Assembly: GCA_014239555.1 (NCBI GenBank)
Contig: JAAZYR010000010.1
Span: 1-64,000, forward strand
Reading direction: 5' to 3'
Length of the DNA stretch: 64,000 nucleotides
Source of the DNA: Acidimicrobiales bacterium
Lineage (GTDB): Bacteria > Actinomycetota > Acidimicrobiia > Acidimicrobiales > Poriferisodalaceae
Shown: piece after piece, positions 1-8,929 of the stretch
Numbering within the stretch: the stretch's first letter is position 1
Layout: each line of letters begins with the position of its first letter
Program-made: the position numbers and the translations under genes
The notes under the pieces: model-generated
The model's database searches: none
Told to the model about the DNA's origin: nothing
Seen by the model: the letters and a program-made list of their open reading frames with translations, nothing else

Positions 1-1
1 T

Positions 2-1384
2 CGAGGTCTCGTTGTAGTCATAGTTGCTCTCGGTATCAGTGCTTTGATGCACTTCCCGTGGGTCGCGGTGTTAGGTGATAGTGAAGCTGTTCTTCAACAC
101 GTTTTCGGAGGATCGACTACACCAGCGACTGCTGAGCTTGCTTCCTTGTTGCGTTTCGCTCCGGGGTCTTATGGGAATGCGTGGGTGTCATGGGCGCCTC
201 TACTCGTAGCGGTAGTTCCGCTTATGTTGGCCCGGGCTGCCCGTTTGAGAATTGCTGTTCTTGCCGGGTTTACCGCCGCTGCCGCTTTCGGCTTGGCTTG
301 GGCATCAGGCAACGGGTGGTTAAGTGACGCACTAGATCGTGATGTGTTTATTGGAGACAGCTTGTTGGTGCTGGCGGCAGTCGGTGTGTGTTGGTCTGCC
401 GCTACTGGCCCGCCGGCAGTCCGAATTGACGGTGACCTGTCGCCAGCTTTCTTGCGGCGGATCGTCGTTGGGGTAGGCGCGATATCGCTCACACTGAGCA
501 GCGGCGTGCTGTTACTCGAAAGTGCCGACGGAAGGTGGGAAACCCCAACCAACGACCTGAAAATAGCGCTGTCGTTGCTCGATGATCGAGATCTTGGCCC
601 GTCCTATCGCGTGCTTTGGCTGGGCAGCGCCGAAGTTTTACCGTTAGAAGGCTGGCCGGTGGGGGAAGGATTGCACCTTGGAACATCCGTACGGGGTTAC
701 CCTGACGTCCGCCACCGTTGGCCGGGTTCGCCGACAAGTGCACACAGCGAACTCGTTAATGCTGTCAAGATCGGTTTGTCTGGGGATACCGTGAGAATGG
801 GACGCCTACTGGCCCCATTTGGTGTCAAATACCTTGCGGTCGTCGAGCGTTCGACGCCCTCATTCTCTAGGGGAATAGAGCGCCCAGTTAATGCGCGAGT
901 TCGAGAAGCCTTGAACTCTCAACTGGATCTTCGACCTCTTGCCACAGATCCTTCAGCAATGGTCCTGTTGAATGAATCTTGGATGTCGAGTCGGGCCCAG
1001 TTCTCTGAACCAGTGCGCTTAGCTGGTCTCGATGAGCCAGGGGAGTTGGTGGTTACTGACCTGACGTCTGGTATTCCCGTTTTGACTGAACGGAAATCTT
1101 CCAGGGAACAGCGCGGTTTCGTGGGTGTTGGGGAGGTGCTTGTTGCCGATGCCTTCGACCCTCATTGGCGGTTGTTGGTCGGCGATCAAATCGTTGAACC
1201 CGAAGTATCGTTTGGGTGGGCGATGCGTTTCAGCAGCCCGGTCGCGGGACCGGCTGCCCTGTGGCACGCACGGCCTAACTCAGTCGCTGATCGGGTTGTT
1301 GTTCAACTTGTTCTCTGGGCAGTTGTTGCACGGATAGCGATCTCTGAGCGCCGAAAAGTGCGCCAAACGTGGTCTTCGACATGA
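2..1384 (+). CDS. Membrane protein, C-terminal part (5' truncated), probable glycosyltransferase-associated
   Basis: The reading frame is open from base 2, so the real start lies upstream of the window. The visible part begins with several hydrophobic segments (roughly the first 160 residues) and continues as a long, mostly soluble region, then a last hydrophobic stretch near the C terminus (AVADRVVVQLVLWAVVARIA-like) and a basic tail. In other Actinobacteria the gene before a DUF5719 gene is often a very long family-2 glycosyltransferase fused to a membrane part; this may be the tail of such a protein, but no catalytic motif is visible here. It ends in ATGA, overlapping the next gene, which suggests translational coupling. 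Confidence 0.7.
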   Translation, partial: RGLVVVIVALGISALMHFPWVAVLGDSEAVLQHVFGGSTTPATAELASLLRFAPGSYGNAWVSWAPLLVAVVPLMLARAARLRIAVLAGFTAAAAFGLAWASGNGWLSDALDRDVFIGDSLLVLAAVGVCWSAATGPPAVRIDGDLSPAFLRRIVVGVGAISLTLSSGVLLLESADGRWETPTNDLKIALSLLDDRDLGPSYRVLWLGSAEVLPLEGWPVGEGLHLGTSVRGYPDVRHRWPGSPTSAHSELVNAVKIGLSGDTVRMGRLLAPFGVKYLAVVERSTPSFSRGIERPVNARVREALNSQLDLRPLATDPSAMVLLNESWMSSRAQFSEPVRLAGLDEPGELVVTDLTSGIPVLTERKSSREQRGFVGVGEVLVADAFDPHWRLLVGDQIVEPEVSFGWAMRFSSPVAGPAALWHARPNSVADRVVVQLVLWAVVARIAISERRKVRQTWSST

Positions 1385-2901
1385 GTCTCTTGCTGTGGAT
1401 GGTTCGGCTGACATTGCCAGCACTTTTAGTTGGCGGACTCATCGTGGACCAAGGGGTTCGTCGTCCCAGTCAACAAAAAGACGAGTCCGCGGTAGTGGAA
1501 AATGAAGTTCGAGTGCCTAGTAACAGATCGCTAACTTCCACTTGGTACTGCCCGACCGTCCACAGTCGAAAACTTGTTGACTCCGGAGTTGCAGCAGAGG
1601 TCGAACTTTTAGTGACGAACACCGCTGCGGAGCCGACGCGGGTAAGCGTGCACTTGCTGAGTCCCACGAGTGCGCGTCAACTGCTTTATCTAGAGGTGCC
1701 AGGACTGGCTACTCGGTCACTTCAGGTGGCAAATCACACCAATGACGAGCTCGTGTCAGCTTTAGTTGAGGCTCCAACCTCTGGTGTTGTAGTGACCCGC
1801 CGCCTCCGGTCGAATATCGGTACTGACGTCGCTATGTGTTCTTCGGTCGTGGCGGACGAATGGTACGTGATTTCGGCCGACACTCAAGCAGATGCTCGAG
1901 ATCAACTCGTGATCTATAACCCGCTGCCCACAGACGCGGTTGTCGATTTACGCTTTGCCACTGAGGCCGAAGTAGGCCCTTACGCGTCCCCGGAATTGTC
2001 TGGACTGGTTGTGCCAGCAGCAAGTTCAATCTTGATTGAGATTGGCGAATATGTTCGCCGGCGCGACATAGTCGCCGCTACGGTGCAGGCTCGCTTGGGT
2101 CGTGTGGTGGTAGATCACCTCCAAACCTTTGGCGGGTCCTCAGGACGGTTAGGATTTTCAGCACATCTCGCCACCGCCACAAGTTCGACCGCTTGGCACC
2201 ATCCTGTTGTTCGATTAGGCGATGATGCACGCGTGTCGGTAATGGTGGCAAACCCGACGGATGTGGTCACCGATGTAGATGTGACGGTGGTCACGGGCGA
2301 AGGAAAAGTCGAATCTGTCGCCATCAGCGTCGGTCCTTACGACGTGACACGGGTGGACGTTCGATCAAATCTTGGCGAAGGCATTGCACCCGGGACCTTG
2401 TCTGCTCCTCTTGGTTTCTTTGGAATTATTGTGGAATCTTCGGATGGAATTCCTGTTGTATCAGGTGTAGAAGCTGCTTCCGGTCCTGACGGTTCCCCCG
2501 GTCGAGAGAGCCCAGAAAAAGACCTAATTCAGGAGGACGATCAAGGGAGCGACATCGAGCCACCAACAGGACGAGTAAGTGGACTTTCAATTAGTTCTGG
2601 AGTGCCGAATGGGTCGAAGGGCTGGGTGTTGGCCGTGCCAGAATTATCCGGAGAGGTGATGGTCGGAATCCAAAACGGGTCAGCGTCAACGGCCACTGTC
2701 ATCTTGTCCCGTTATGGGCATCGTGATCGCTACCAAATGCGGCTCGGCGCTTACGCCAGCCAGCAAGTTCGCTTCGGCGCAGGAACCACTATGGAAATCA
2801 GGGCCGATGTGGCTATCGCTGTAGCCGCGATGCATCAGGAGCGAAATGGCGCAGGTCTCAGTTCCGTTCTCGCTATCAAATTCTCCGAGGACAACAAATG
2901 A
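1381..2901 (+). CDS. DUF5719 family secreted/membrane-anchored protein
   Basis: A protein of about 506 residues with one N-terminal hydrophobic segment (LTLPALLVGGLIV) followed by a long beta-rich region with no further membrane segment, as expected for an anchored extracytoplasmic protein. Composition, length and position (between a membrane glycosyltransferase-type gene and the manB locus) fit the DUF5719 family of Actinobacteria, whose function is unknown. The chosen ATG overlaps the previous stop as ATGA; an in-frame ATG at 1369 would add four residues. The stop overlaps the thioredoxin start, again as ATGA, so three genes form one tight operon. Family assignment is by recollection of context and sequence character, not by a search. 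Confidence 0.68.
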   Translation: MSLLLWMVRLTLPALLVGGLIVDQGVRRPSQQKDESAVVENEVRVPSNRSLTSTWYCPTVHSRKLVDSGVAAEVELLVTNTAAEPTRVSVHLLSPTSARQLLYLEVPGLATRSLQVANHTNDELVSALVEAPTSGVVVTRRLRSNIGTDVAMCSSVVADEWYVISADTQADARDQLVIYNPLPTDAVVDLRFATEAEVGPYASPELSGLVVPAASSILIEIGEYVRRRDIVAATVQARLGRVVVDHLQTFGGSSGRLGFSAHLATATSSTAWHHPVVRLGDDARVSVMVANPTDVVTDVDVTVVTGEGKVESVAISVGPYDVTRVDVRSNLGEGIAPGTLSAPLGFFGIIVESSDGIPVVSGVEAASGPDGSPGRESPEKDLIQEDDQGSDIEPPTGRVSGLSISSGVPNGSKGWVLAVPELSGEVMVGIQNGSASTATVILSRYGHRDRYQMRLGAYASQQVRFGAGTTMEIRADVAIAVAAMHQERNGAGLSSVLAIKFSEDNK

Positions 2902-3320
2902 CTCGACTATTTATTGCTGCCGCGTTAGCTGCATTGGTGACTTTGGTTACGCGTTTCGTGGACCGACGTCGCACCCGACATCCACTTGCTGTTCGCCGAG
3001 GAGCTCTTCCAACGCAAGTTCCCGCCGCGGAAGTTGGCCTCGATGACGGGCCAGCCATCATCATCTTTACCGAGTCAAGTTGTCGTAGTTGCCAGGACGC
3101 AATAAGACTGATTCGGGGACCAGCTGGCGCAGGAATCTCGGTCGCCGATATCGAATACGGTGCGCAGCCAGAACTGCATAAGCGGTTCGATATCGACACA
3201 GTTCCGACAACCGTCGTCGTTGACGAAAAAGGCAGCGTCGTTGCTGGATGGACAGGCAGAGTTGACCTCAGCGAACTTACTTTGGCGCTGGCCGAGGTCG
3301 TTCAATCAGAACTCGACTGA
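2898..3320 (+). CDS. Membrane-anchored thioredoxin-like protein
   Basis: 140 residues. An N-terminal hydrophobic helix (residues about 4-20) is followed by basic residues and a thioredoxin fold with a CRSC redox pair (C62, C65) and the cis-proline loop TVPT (P103). The order of hydrophobic then Arg-rich residues leaves the location of the domain uncertain; it could face either side. It starts inside the stop of the DUF5719 gene (ATGA) and its last 19 bases overlap the end of ftsH on the other strand. Coupling to an extracytoplasmic protein suggests a role in thiol redox or cytochrome/envelope protein maturation, but that is inference. Confidence 0.82.
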   Translation: MTRLFIAAALAALVTLVTRFVDRRRTRHPLAVRRGALPTQVPAAEVGLDDGPAIIIFTESSCRSCQDAIRLIRGPAGAGISVADIEYGAQPELHKRFDIDTVPTTVVVDEKGSVVAGWTGRVDLSELTLALAEVVQSELD

Positions 3321-5215
3321 TCCAAGGACGGGGAGTTCGATGTTGTATTTGCTGAGTTTGGGTCTTCTTCGGCTCCACTTGGTGCCGGGACCAACATGGC
3401 GACATCGTCGCCGCTAATAGTCTCCTTGTCCAATAAGGCCGCAGCTACTCGATCGAGCGCGCCACGGTGTTCGACTAAGGCATGGCGAGCACGAGCTTCT
3501 TGAGTGCGTAAAATTCGTTCAATTTCTTCATCGATAACACGCGCGGTTTCATCGCTGTAATCGCGCCCGTTTACAAGGCCCTCTCCTAAGAACACCTGGT
3601 TGTTTGAGCCCCACGCCATGGGCCCAACCCTGTCGCTCATGCCCCACTCCACGACCATTTTTTTTGCTAACTCCGTGCCTTGAACGAGGTCGTTTGCGGC
3701 ACCCGTAGAGGTCACACCAAATACGGTGTCTTCAGCCATGCGCCCACCGAAGAGAACGGCGAGCCGGTCCTCTAAATAGTCTTGGCTGTACGCGTGTCGC
3801 TCCTCAGGAAGTTGCATTGTCACGCCGAGGGCTTGACCTGTAGGCAGAATCGTCACTTTATGCACCGGGTCGGCATGAGCGAACAGCGTCGCGATTAGAG
3901 CGTGCCCTCCCTCGTGATACGCGGTCACCTCTTTTTCGCGATCCGTCATCGCCACTGATTCTCTGCGTTGGCCCATGAGCACGCGATCACGAGCTGCCTC
4001 GAAATCAGCTTGGGAAATCGACTCTCGATCGCTTCGCACTGCGTGCAACGCGGCCTCATTCACAAGATTCGCTAGATCAGCGCCGCTCATACCTGGTGTG
4101 CCTTTGGCGATGATGTCAAGATCGATACTTTCGTCGACCTTCTTGTCAAGAACGTGAACCTTCAAAATTTCGGCTCGTTCCCCAAATTCGGGCAGCGGGA
4201 CCACCACCTGCCTATCGAACCTACCCGGGCGAAGAAGCGCTGGATCAAGAATGTCCGGCCGGTTCGTTGCAGCCATCATCACTATTCCCTCAGTCGGCTC
4301 AAACCCATCCATTTCAGCAAGCATCTGATTGAGAGTTTGTTCTCGTTCATCATGCCCCCCGCCTAAGCCAGCGCCTCGTTTACGTCCGATCGAATCTATT
4401 TCGTCAATGAAAATAATTGCTCGACCTAACTTCCGAGCCGTCTGAAATAAATCGCGGACGCGGCTTGCTCCAACGCCAACGAACATCTCCATAAAGTCGG
4501 ACCCCGTCACCGACAAAAATGGGACGCCTGCCTCTCCGGCGACTGCGCGAGCGATGAGAGTTTTGCCGGTACCAGGAGGCCCAACTAGTAGTACGCCTTT
4601 GGGAATGCGTGCGCCGACAGCGGCGAACCGCTCAGGCTCTTTGAGAAAGTCAACGACTTCAGTGATTTCTTGCTTTACACCGCTATAGCCAGCGACGTCG
4701 TCAAAGACTGTTTCCGGACGTTCAGTGGTGTACGTCCGCGCTTTGCTCCGGCCGATCGACATGATTCCACTCATCTGACCCTGCGCTCGACGTTGCATCC
4801 ACCAGAACAATCCGATGATTAAGGCGAAGGGAAGCAAGATGGGAAGCATGCTTAGGAACGGGTTTGAACTCTCGGTACGAAACTTCACGTCGATATTGCG
4901 ATCTCGGAGCAGCTTCAGGTCGAGTTCAGGCAACTCGACAGGACCCTTGCTGGAGTAGGTTGTGCCGTCAATCGCTTCGGCAGAGATAGCACCGGTTTCG
5001 TTGGTGACAACTATGGAGTTGATGTTCCCGTCCGCCGCTTGTTCTATTAGATCGCTGTAATCGACTGCTGTGCTGTTATCTCGGTTGAGAAGACCGGGAA
5101 GGGCCACTGATGCAAGAACTAGCGCGATCAGTATCCACACGGACCATTTGCGCCAACCCTCGCGGCGGTGACGTTCGTTGGGTTGTTCTTCGGGTCCCTG
5201 AGCGTCGGAGGCCAT
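3302..5215 (-). CDS. ftsH: ATP-dependent zinc metalloprotease FtsH
   Basis: 637 residues, usual length. Two membrane segments (about 23-43 and 120-140) flank an extracytoplasmic domain. The AAA+ module shows Walker A GPPGTGKT (212-219), Walker B IIFIDEID (about 267-274) and the second region of homology with [20 protein letters not shown] (316-335). The zinc site HEGGH is at 434-438. FtsH degrades damaged membrane proteins and selected soluble regulators at the cytoplasmic membrane. The C-terminal tail is acidic and Ser/Asn-rich. The gene is alone on its strand here; its 3' end overlaps the thioredoxin gene tail to tail. The 5' leader holds a weak hairpin (5235-5257). Confidence 0.98.
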   Translation of the reverse strand: MASDAQGPEEQPNERHRREGWRKWSVWILIALVLASVALPGLLNRDNSTAVDYSDLIEQAADGNINSIVVTNETGAISAEAIDGTTYSSKGPVELPELDLKLLRDRNIDVKFRTESSNPFLSMLPILLPFALIIGLFWWMQRRAQGQMSGIMSIGRSKARTYTTERPETVFDDVAGYSGVKQEITEVVDFLKEPERFAAVGARIPKGVLLVGPPGTGKTLIARAVAGEAGVPFLSVTGSDFMEMFVGVGASRVRDLFQTARKLGRAIIFIDEIDSIGRKRGAGLGGGHDEREQTLNQMLAEMDGFEPTEGIVMMAATNRPDILDPALLRPGRFDRQVVVPLPEFGERAEILKVHVLDKKVDESIDLDIIAKGTPGMSGADLANLVNEAALHAVRSDRESISQADFEAARDRVLMGQRRESVAMTDREKEVTAYHEGGHALIATLFAHADPVHKVTILPTGQALGVTMQLPEERHAYSQDYLEDRLAVLFGGRMAEDTVFGVTSTGAANDLVQGTELAKKMVVEWGMSDRVGPMAWGSNNQVFLGEGLVNGRDYSDETARVIDEEIERILRTQEARARHALVEHRGALDRVAAALLDKETISGDDVAMLVPAPSGAEEDPNSANTTSNSPSLDQSSSD

Positions 5216-5297
5216 AAGTTCATGCTAGGGGCGGCCTCACCTCATTCATCTGTGAGGTACGAACTGAAGTGGTTATGGATCCCTAGACGCCAGGTCG

Positions 5298-5567
5298 ATG
5301 TTCGGTATCTTCGGCCGAGTGACCATTTCCAAATCTCGTCTATGTAGCCGGCCTTTGTGCGCAAATGATGCCGAGGTACTGCTGCTTTTCGAATACGAAA
5401 CTCGACTGGTTGAGCTTCGAGGCCTTAGTGGAGTTCGTGATTCGAATCTTCTCGAGCTTTGCGCCGATCATGGTGACAGGTTCCGCCCTCCGCATGGGTG
5501 GTCTTGTCAAGATGTGCGTCAAAGTCAGGTGACAGCTGAGTCGGATGGAAGCCGTTACGTCAGATAG
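5298..5567 (+). CDS. DUF3499 family small zinc-ribbon-like protein
   Basis: 89 residues. The pattern C16-SRPL-C21 near the N terminus and LCADH (C55, H58) followed by a GW motif matches the actinobacterial DUF3499 family, which typically begins with a CSR-x-GC pair and ends with an LCxxHxxR and RGW segment. The Cys/His set would bind a metal, probably zinc. Function is unknown; the family is habitually found just upstream of phosphomannomutase in Actinobacteria, as it is here. Start is uncertain: ATG at 5298 or GTG at 5319. A small gene that is easily missed because it is short and stands between larger ones. Confidence 0.78.
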   Translation: MFGIFGRVTISKSRLCSRPLCANDAEVLLLFEYETRLVELRGLSGVRDSNLLELCADHGDRFRPPHGWSCQDVRQSQVTAESDGSRYVR

Positions 5568-5689
5568 GACTAGCCAGTTGTTTGTGGCGATGTGGCGATG
5601 GTCGAATGTGATCTGCTGAATTCCATGGGTGCGTAAGCGTCTGTGGTCGACAATTAACCTGCTTGGCGATTCCTCTGATCCTCGTGGGG

Positions 5690-8188
5690 ATGCCAACATG
5701 GTGCCCAATGTCGGTCCAAGAAGACGTACGGTTCAAAGCACCCGCGTTCGGGCGGAGTTTTGTTTCGAGCTACGGAAAGATCCCGCTTGAGCGCTGGACG
5801 TCTTTTTTGGTTGCTGTGGCTGCATGTGTGGTGGTCTTTTGGCGCTTAGGGCCTGCAGATATCTTCACCGACAGCACCCCGACTGGTGGCGACATGGGCG
5901 CTCACGTGTGGGGCCCCGCATTTCTTCGTGACCACCTTTTGCCTTCATTTCAGCTTCGAGGGTGGAGCCCGGATTGGTACGCGGGCTTTCCAGCGATGCA
6001 GTTCTACATGGTGCTGCCGTACCTCTTTATCGTTGTGTTCGATTTGCTGTTGCCTTACGGCGTCGCTTTCAAACTTGTCGCTATTTCCGGTGTAGTGCTC
6101 ATGCCTTTAGCCGCATGGTCCATGGGTCGACTCTCGTCTTGGCGCGAGCCGCTACCCGGTTTGATGGCAGTGGCAGCGCTGCTGTTCGTGTTTGATTTCA
6201 ATTTCACGATTTATGGCGGCAATATTGCCTCGACGCTTGCCGGAGAGTTCGCGTTTTCCATGGGGCTTGCAGCATCTCTGTTGTACCTGGGTCTTGTACA
6301 CCGCGTGTTAGAACACGGAACCCATCACGGCCGAGCAGCAGTCGTGCTGGCCGTGGTCGCGTTGTGTCACCCCATCACTCTGTTGTTTTCGGTTAGCGCC
6401 ACAGTGGTTCACGTCGTGGTTCGAGCAGTTCACGGGTTTCCTAGGCGTCTCGGTGTGAAGTCAGCAGTGGTAGCGCTGCTCCTTGCGACCCTGATTCTTC
6501 TCGGTGTGTTCTCGGCGACGTCCCGCGTTTTCCCGAGGCTGTTGGTTGTCGCGCTGCTACTGCTGTGTTTGCTACTTCTCGAATTTCGCAGTTCGATGCG
6601 TCTGCTTGCTGTTGGGGTGTTGGGAGGAGCTCTTTCAGCATTTTGGACAATACCTTTCCTGCTCCGACGCTCGTATTTAAATGACATGGGTTGGGAAAAG
6701 CTCGACAATGTCCCCGAGAATTTGTTCTTCCCTGATCGGTTAGGTGGCGATAGTGCCAAGATGGCGATCGTTTGGTTGCTTGCTTTGGCGGCTCTCGGCG
6801 TGTTGGCAGGCCTCGTGCGATGGTTCCAACCGGCCCTCCTGCTCTCAGGCATTGGGTTTGTTGCGGCCTTGGGTTTCGTCTACTGGCCTCAGCATCGACT
6901 CTGGAATGCTCGACTGCTCCCGTTTTGGTATCTATCGGTTTATTTTCTGGTCGCGGTCGGGCTACTTTTTCTCTCCGAGTCGCTTAAATCCGCTGAGGTG
7001 CTAAGCGAAGAGTCATGGCCTCGGAGCACTCCGAAAAGATGGATTTCTTTAGCTACTCCTGTCCTGGCATTAGTTGCGGCCACTGCTTTCGTGTCGCTGT
7101 ACCTTGGAGTTGCTCCTGGCGGCAGCTACGAAGAAGACGGCGATTTCCGGTGGGGGCCATTTACCGTTGCCTCAGCAGACCGAAACTTTGTCGCTGGGTG
7201 GGCAGCATGGAACTTCAGCGGATATGAGTCGCGCCCTGCGTTCCCGACCTTGAACAGTCTCATCGAAACCATGGCATCTGTTGGTCAAGAATATGGTTGC
7301 GGGCGAGCCCTATGGGAATATGACAGAGACGAGTTGGGGTCTTACGGAACGCCGATGGCGCCAATGTTGCTTCCCTATTGGACTGACGGATGTATTGGTT
7401 CGATGGAAGGACTGTATTTCGAATCCTCGGCCACCGTCCCGTTCCACTTTTTAATGCAGTCAGAACTTTCGGCTAACCCATCTCGGCCGATGCGGGGATT
7501 AACGTACCGGGGCCTCGACCTAAATAACGGAACTCGGCATCTCCAAATGTCAGGTGTTCGTTATTACCTAGCGTTCAGTGAGCGCGCGGTTGCGGAAGCG
7601 CAACGTTTCCCCGATCGTTTGGAACTGATTGCGCGATCTGACCCGTGGAGTATTTACCGGGTTCTAGATGCTGACCTTATTGAGGGTCTTGGCTACGAGC
7701 CCAATGTTTCCAAAGCGGGATTAACGGGCGGGAGGTCGTGGACCGACCCATCGACCGAGTGGTTTAACGATCCGACTAGGTGGGACGTGCTTGTTGCCAG
7801 CGATGGGCCATCTCGTTGGAACCGCGTAGATGTCTTGAATACGGGGCCGACCGCTAGGGCACGTTTTGCTCCTTCCTTAGAACGACCATTGGCTGCAGTT
7901 TCGGTGACAGGGATCGTCGACGAAGGTGAGAGAGTTAGTTTTAGCGTTGATCGGGTTGGGATACCTGTCGTTGTTAAGACGTCTTACTTTCCTAATTGGT
8001 CCGTCAAAGGTGCGCTCGGGCCCTACCAAGCGACGCCGAATTGGATGATTGTGGTCCCGACTGAAAACGAAGTTGTGTTGGAGTACGGGGCCACCTGGGT
8101 GGAGTACCTGGGATGGGTCATCACCGTGATTGGGGTAGGAAGCCTTCTGGTCGTGGCGCAAAGAAAACGTCGAAAGGCGCACGCATGA
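5690..8188 (+). CDS. Large polytopic membrane protein, PTPS-related (6-pyruvoyl-tetrahydropterin synthase-related) domain, GT-C-like
   Basis: About 832 residues. The first ~470 residues contain a dozen or so hydrophobic helices; the C-terminal half is a large soluble, probably extracytoplasmic domain, with a final membrane helix (YLGWVITVIGVGSLLVV). The early loop with GGDMGAHVWGP and WSPDWYAGFP resembles the acidic loop of PTPS-related and GT-C membrane glycosyltransferases, where an Asp binds the lipid-linked sugar. A role as a membrane glycosyltransferase using the polyprenyl-phosphate sugar made by the next gene is inference. ATG at 5690 was chosen; ATG 5708 or TTG 5663 are possible and none has a clear ribosome site. 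It overlaps the next gene as ATGA. Confidence 0.8.
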   Translation: MPTWCPMSVQEDVRFKAPAFGRSFVSSYGKIPLERWTSFLVAVAACVVVFWRLGPADIFTDSTPTGGDMGAHVWGPAFLRDHLLPSFQLRGWSPDWYAGFPAMQFYMVLPYLFIVVFDLLLPYGVAFKLVAISGVVLMPLAAWSMGRLSSWREPLPGLMAVAALLFVFDFNFTIYGGNIASTLAGEFAFSMGLAASLLYLGLVHRVLEHGTHHGRAAVVLAVVALCHPITLLFSVSATVVHVVVRAVHGFPRRLGVKSAVVALLLATLILLGVFSATSRVFPRLLVVALLLLCLLLLEFRSSMRLLAVGVLGGALSAFWTIPFLLRRSYLNDMGWEKLDNVPENLFFPDRLGGDSAKMAIVWLLALAALGVLAGLVRWFQPALLLSGIGFVAALGFVYWPQHRLWNARLLPFWYLSVYFLVAVGLLFLSESLKSAEVLSEESWPRSTPKRWISLATPVLALVAATAFVSLYLGVAPGGSYEEDGDFRWGPFTVASADRNFVAGWAAWNFSGYESRPAFPTLNSLIETMASVGQEYGCGRALWEYDRDELGSYGTPMAPMLLPYWTDGCIGSMEGLYFESSATVPFHFLMQSELSANPSRPMRGLTYRGLDLNNGTRHLQMSGVRYYLAFSERAVAEAQRFPDRLELIARSDPWSIYRVLDADLIEGLGYEPNVSKAGLTGGRSWTDPSTEWFNDPTRWDVLVASDGPSRWNRVDVLNTGPTARARFAPSLERPLAAVSVTGIVDEGERVSFSVDRVGIPVVVKTSYFPNWSVKGALGPYQATPNWMIVVPTENEVVLEYGATWVEYLGWVITVIGVGSLLVVAQRKRRKAHA

Positions 8189-8916
8189 GACCGGCAGCCA
8201 TTTCGGTGATTCTGCCGGCCTACCGAGCTTCGTCGGTCGTTGCAACGACCGTGGCTCGCATCCGCAGTGCCATGCCAGGAAAGGAAGTGGAAATCATCGT
8301 CGTTGATGACGGTTCTGGAGATGACACAGATTTAGCGGCGAGTCGCGCTGGTGCGGACCAAGTAATCAAACTGCAGGAGAATCGTGGAAAAGGAGCAGCG
8401 GTGCGGGCTGGGATGTTGAACGCAGTTGGCTCCCATTTCGTTTTCACCGACGTCGACCTGGCCTATGACCCGTCTCAGATACCAGCTCTGATCGATGCGC
8501 TTGAGAGTGGTGCGGACGTCGCGCTAGGGAGTCGCCGTCACCCACACAGCAGTGAGATCACGTCCGCCCCAGCGCTTCGCGAACGGGGTAGCCGCATCTT
8601 CAATCAGTTCACTCGACTGGTTCTTAGAAGCTCCTACCTCGACACTCAGTGCGGTTTGAAGGGGTTCACTGCTGACGCGGCGCACGCAATCTTCACACGA
8701 ACCAAAGTTGATGGGTTCGCTTTCGACGTTGAGGTACTTCATCTTGCCGAGAAACTCAGCCTCAAGACAACAGAGGTGCCGGTCATTCTGGATCACATAG
8801 AACAGACCACGGTTCGCTTCATCCCACAAGCGACAAGAATGCTGTGGGATGTACTCAAGATTCGTATGTGGTCCGCCCTGGGCAGATACCCAGATCTCAC
8901 CCTGAGGCGTGGTTAG
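8185..8916 (+). CDS. Family-2 glycosyltransferase, dolichyl/polyprenyl-phosphate hexose synthase-like
   Basis: 243 residues of a GT-A fold: the nucleotide-binding start VILPAYRA, then VVDDGSGDDT, the metal-binding DVDLAYDP (DxD-type), and the TQCGLKGF segment typical of ALG5/DPM1-like enzymes that move glucose or mannose from a nucleotide sugar to a polyprenyl phosphate. No membrane helix is evident. The start is the ATG overlapping the upstream stop (ATGA), preferred over an extension to 8113 that would run inside the previous gene. Its pairing with a polytopic membrane protein and with manB suggests it supplies a lipid-linked hexose to the membrane glycosyltransferases. Confidence 0.88.
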   Translation: MRPAAISVILPAYRASSVVATTVARIRSAMPGKEVEIIVVDDGSGDDTDLAASRAGADQVIKLQENRGKGAAVRAGMLNAVGSHFVFTDVDLAYDPSQIPALIDALESGADVALGSRRHPHSSEITSAPALRERGSRIFNQFTRLVLRSSYLDTQCGLKGFTADAAHAIFTRTKVDGFAFDVEVLHLAEKLSLKTTEVPVILDHIEQTTVRFIPQATRMLWDVLKIRMWSALGRYPDLTLRRG

Positions 8917-8929
8917 CCTTCTAGGTGAA

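Noticed and set aside
5235-5257. Hairpin CCTCAC/GTGAGG in the ftsH leader
   Set aside because: Six base pairs with an 11-base loop can arise by chance and no regulator is visible; kept only as a note under ftsH.
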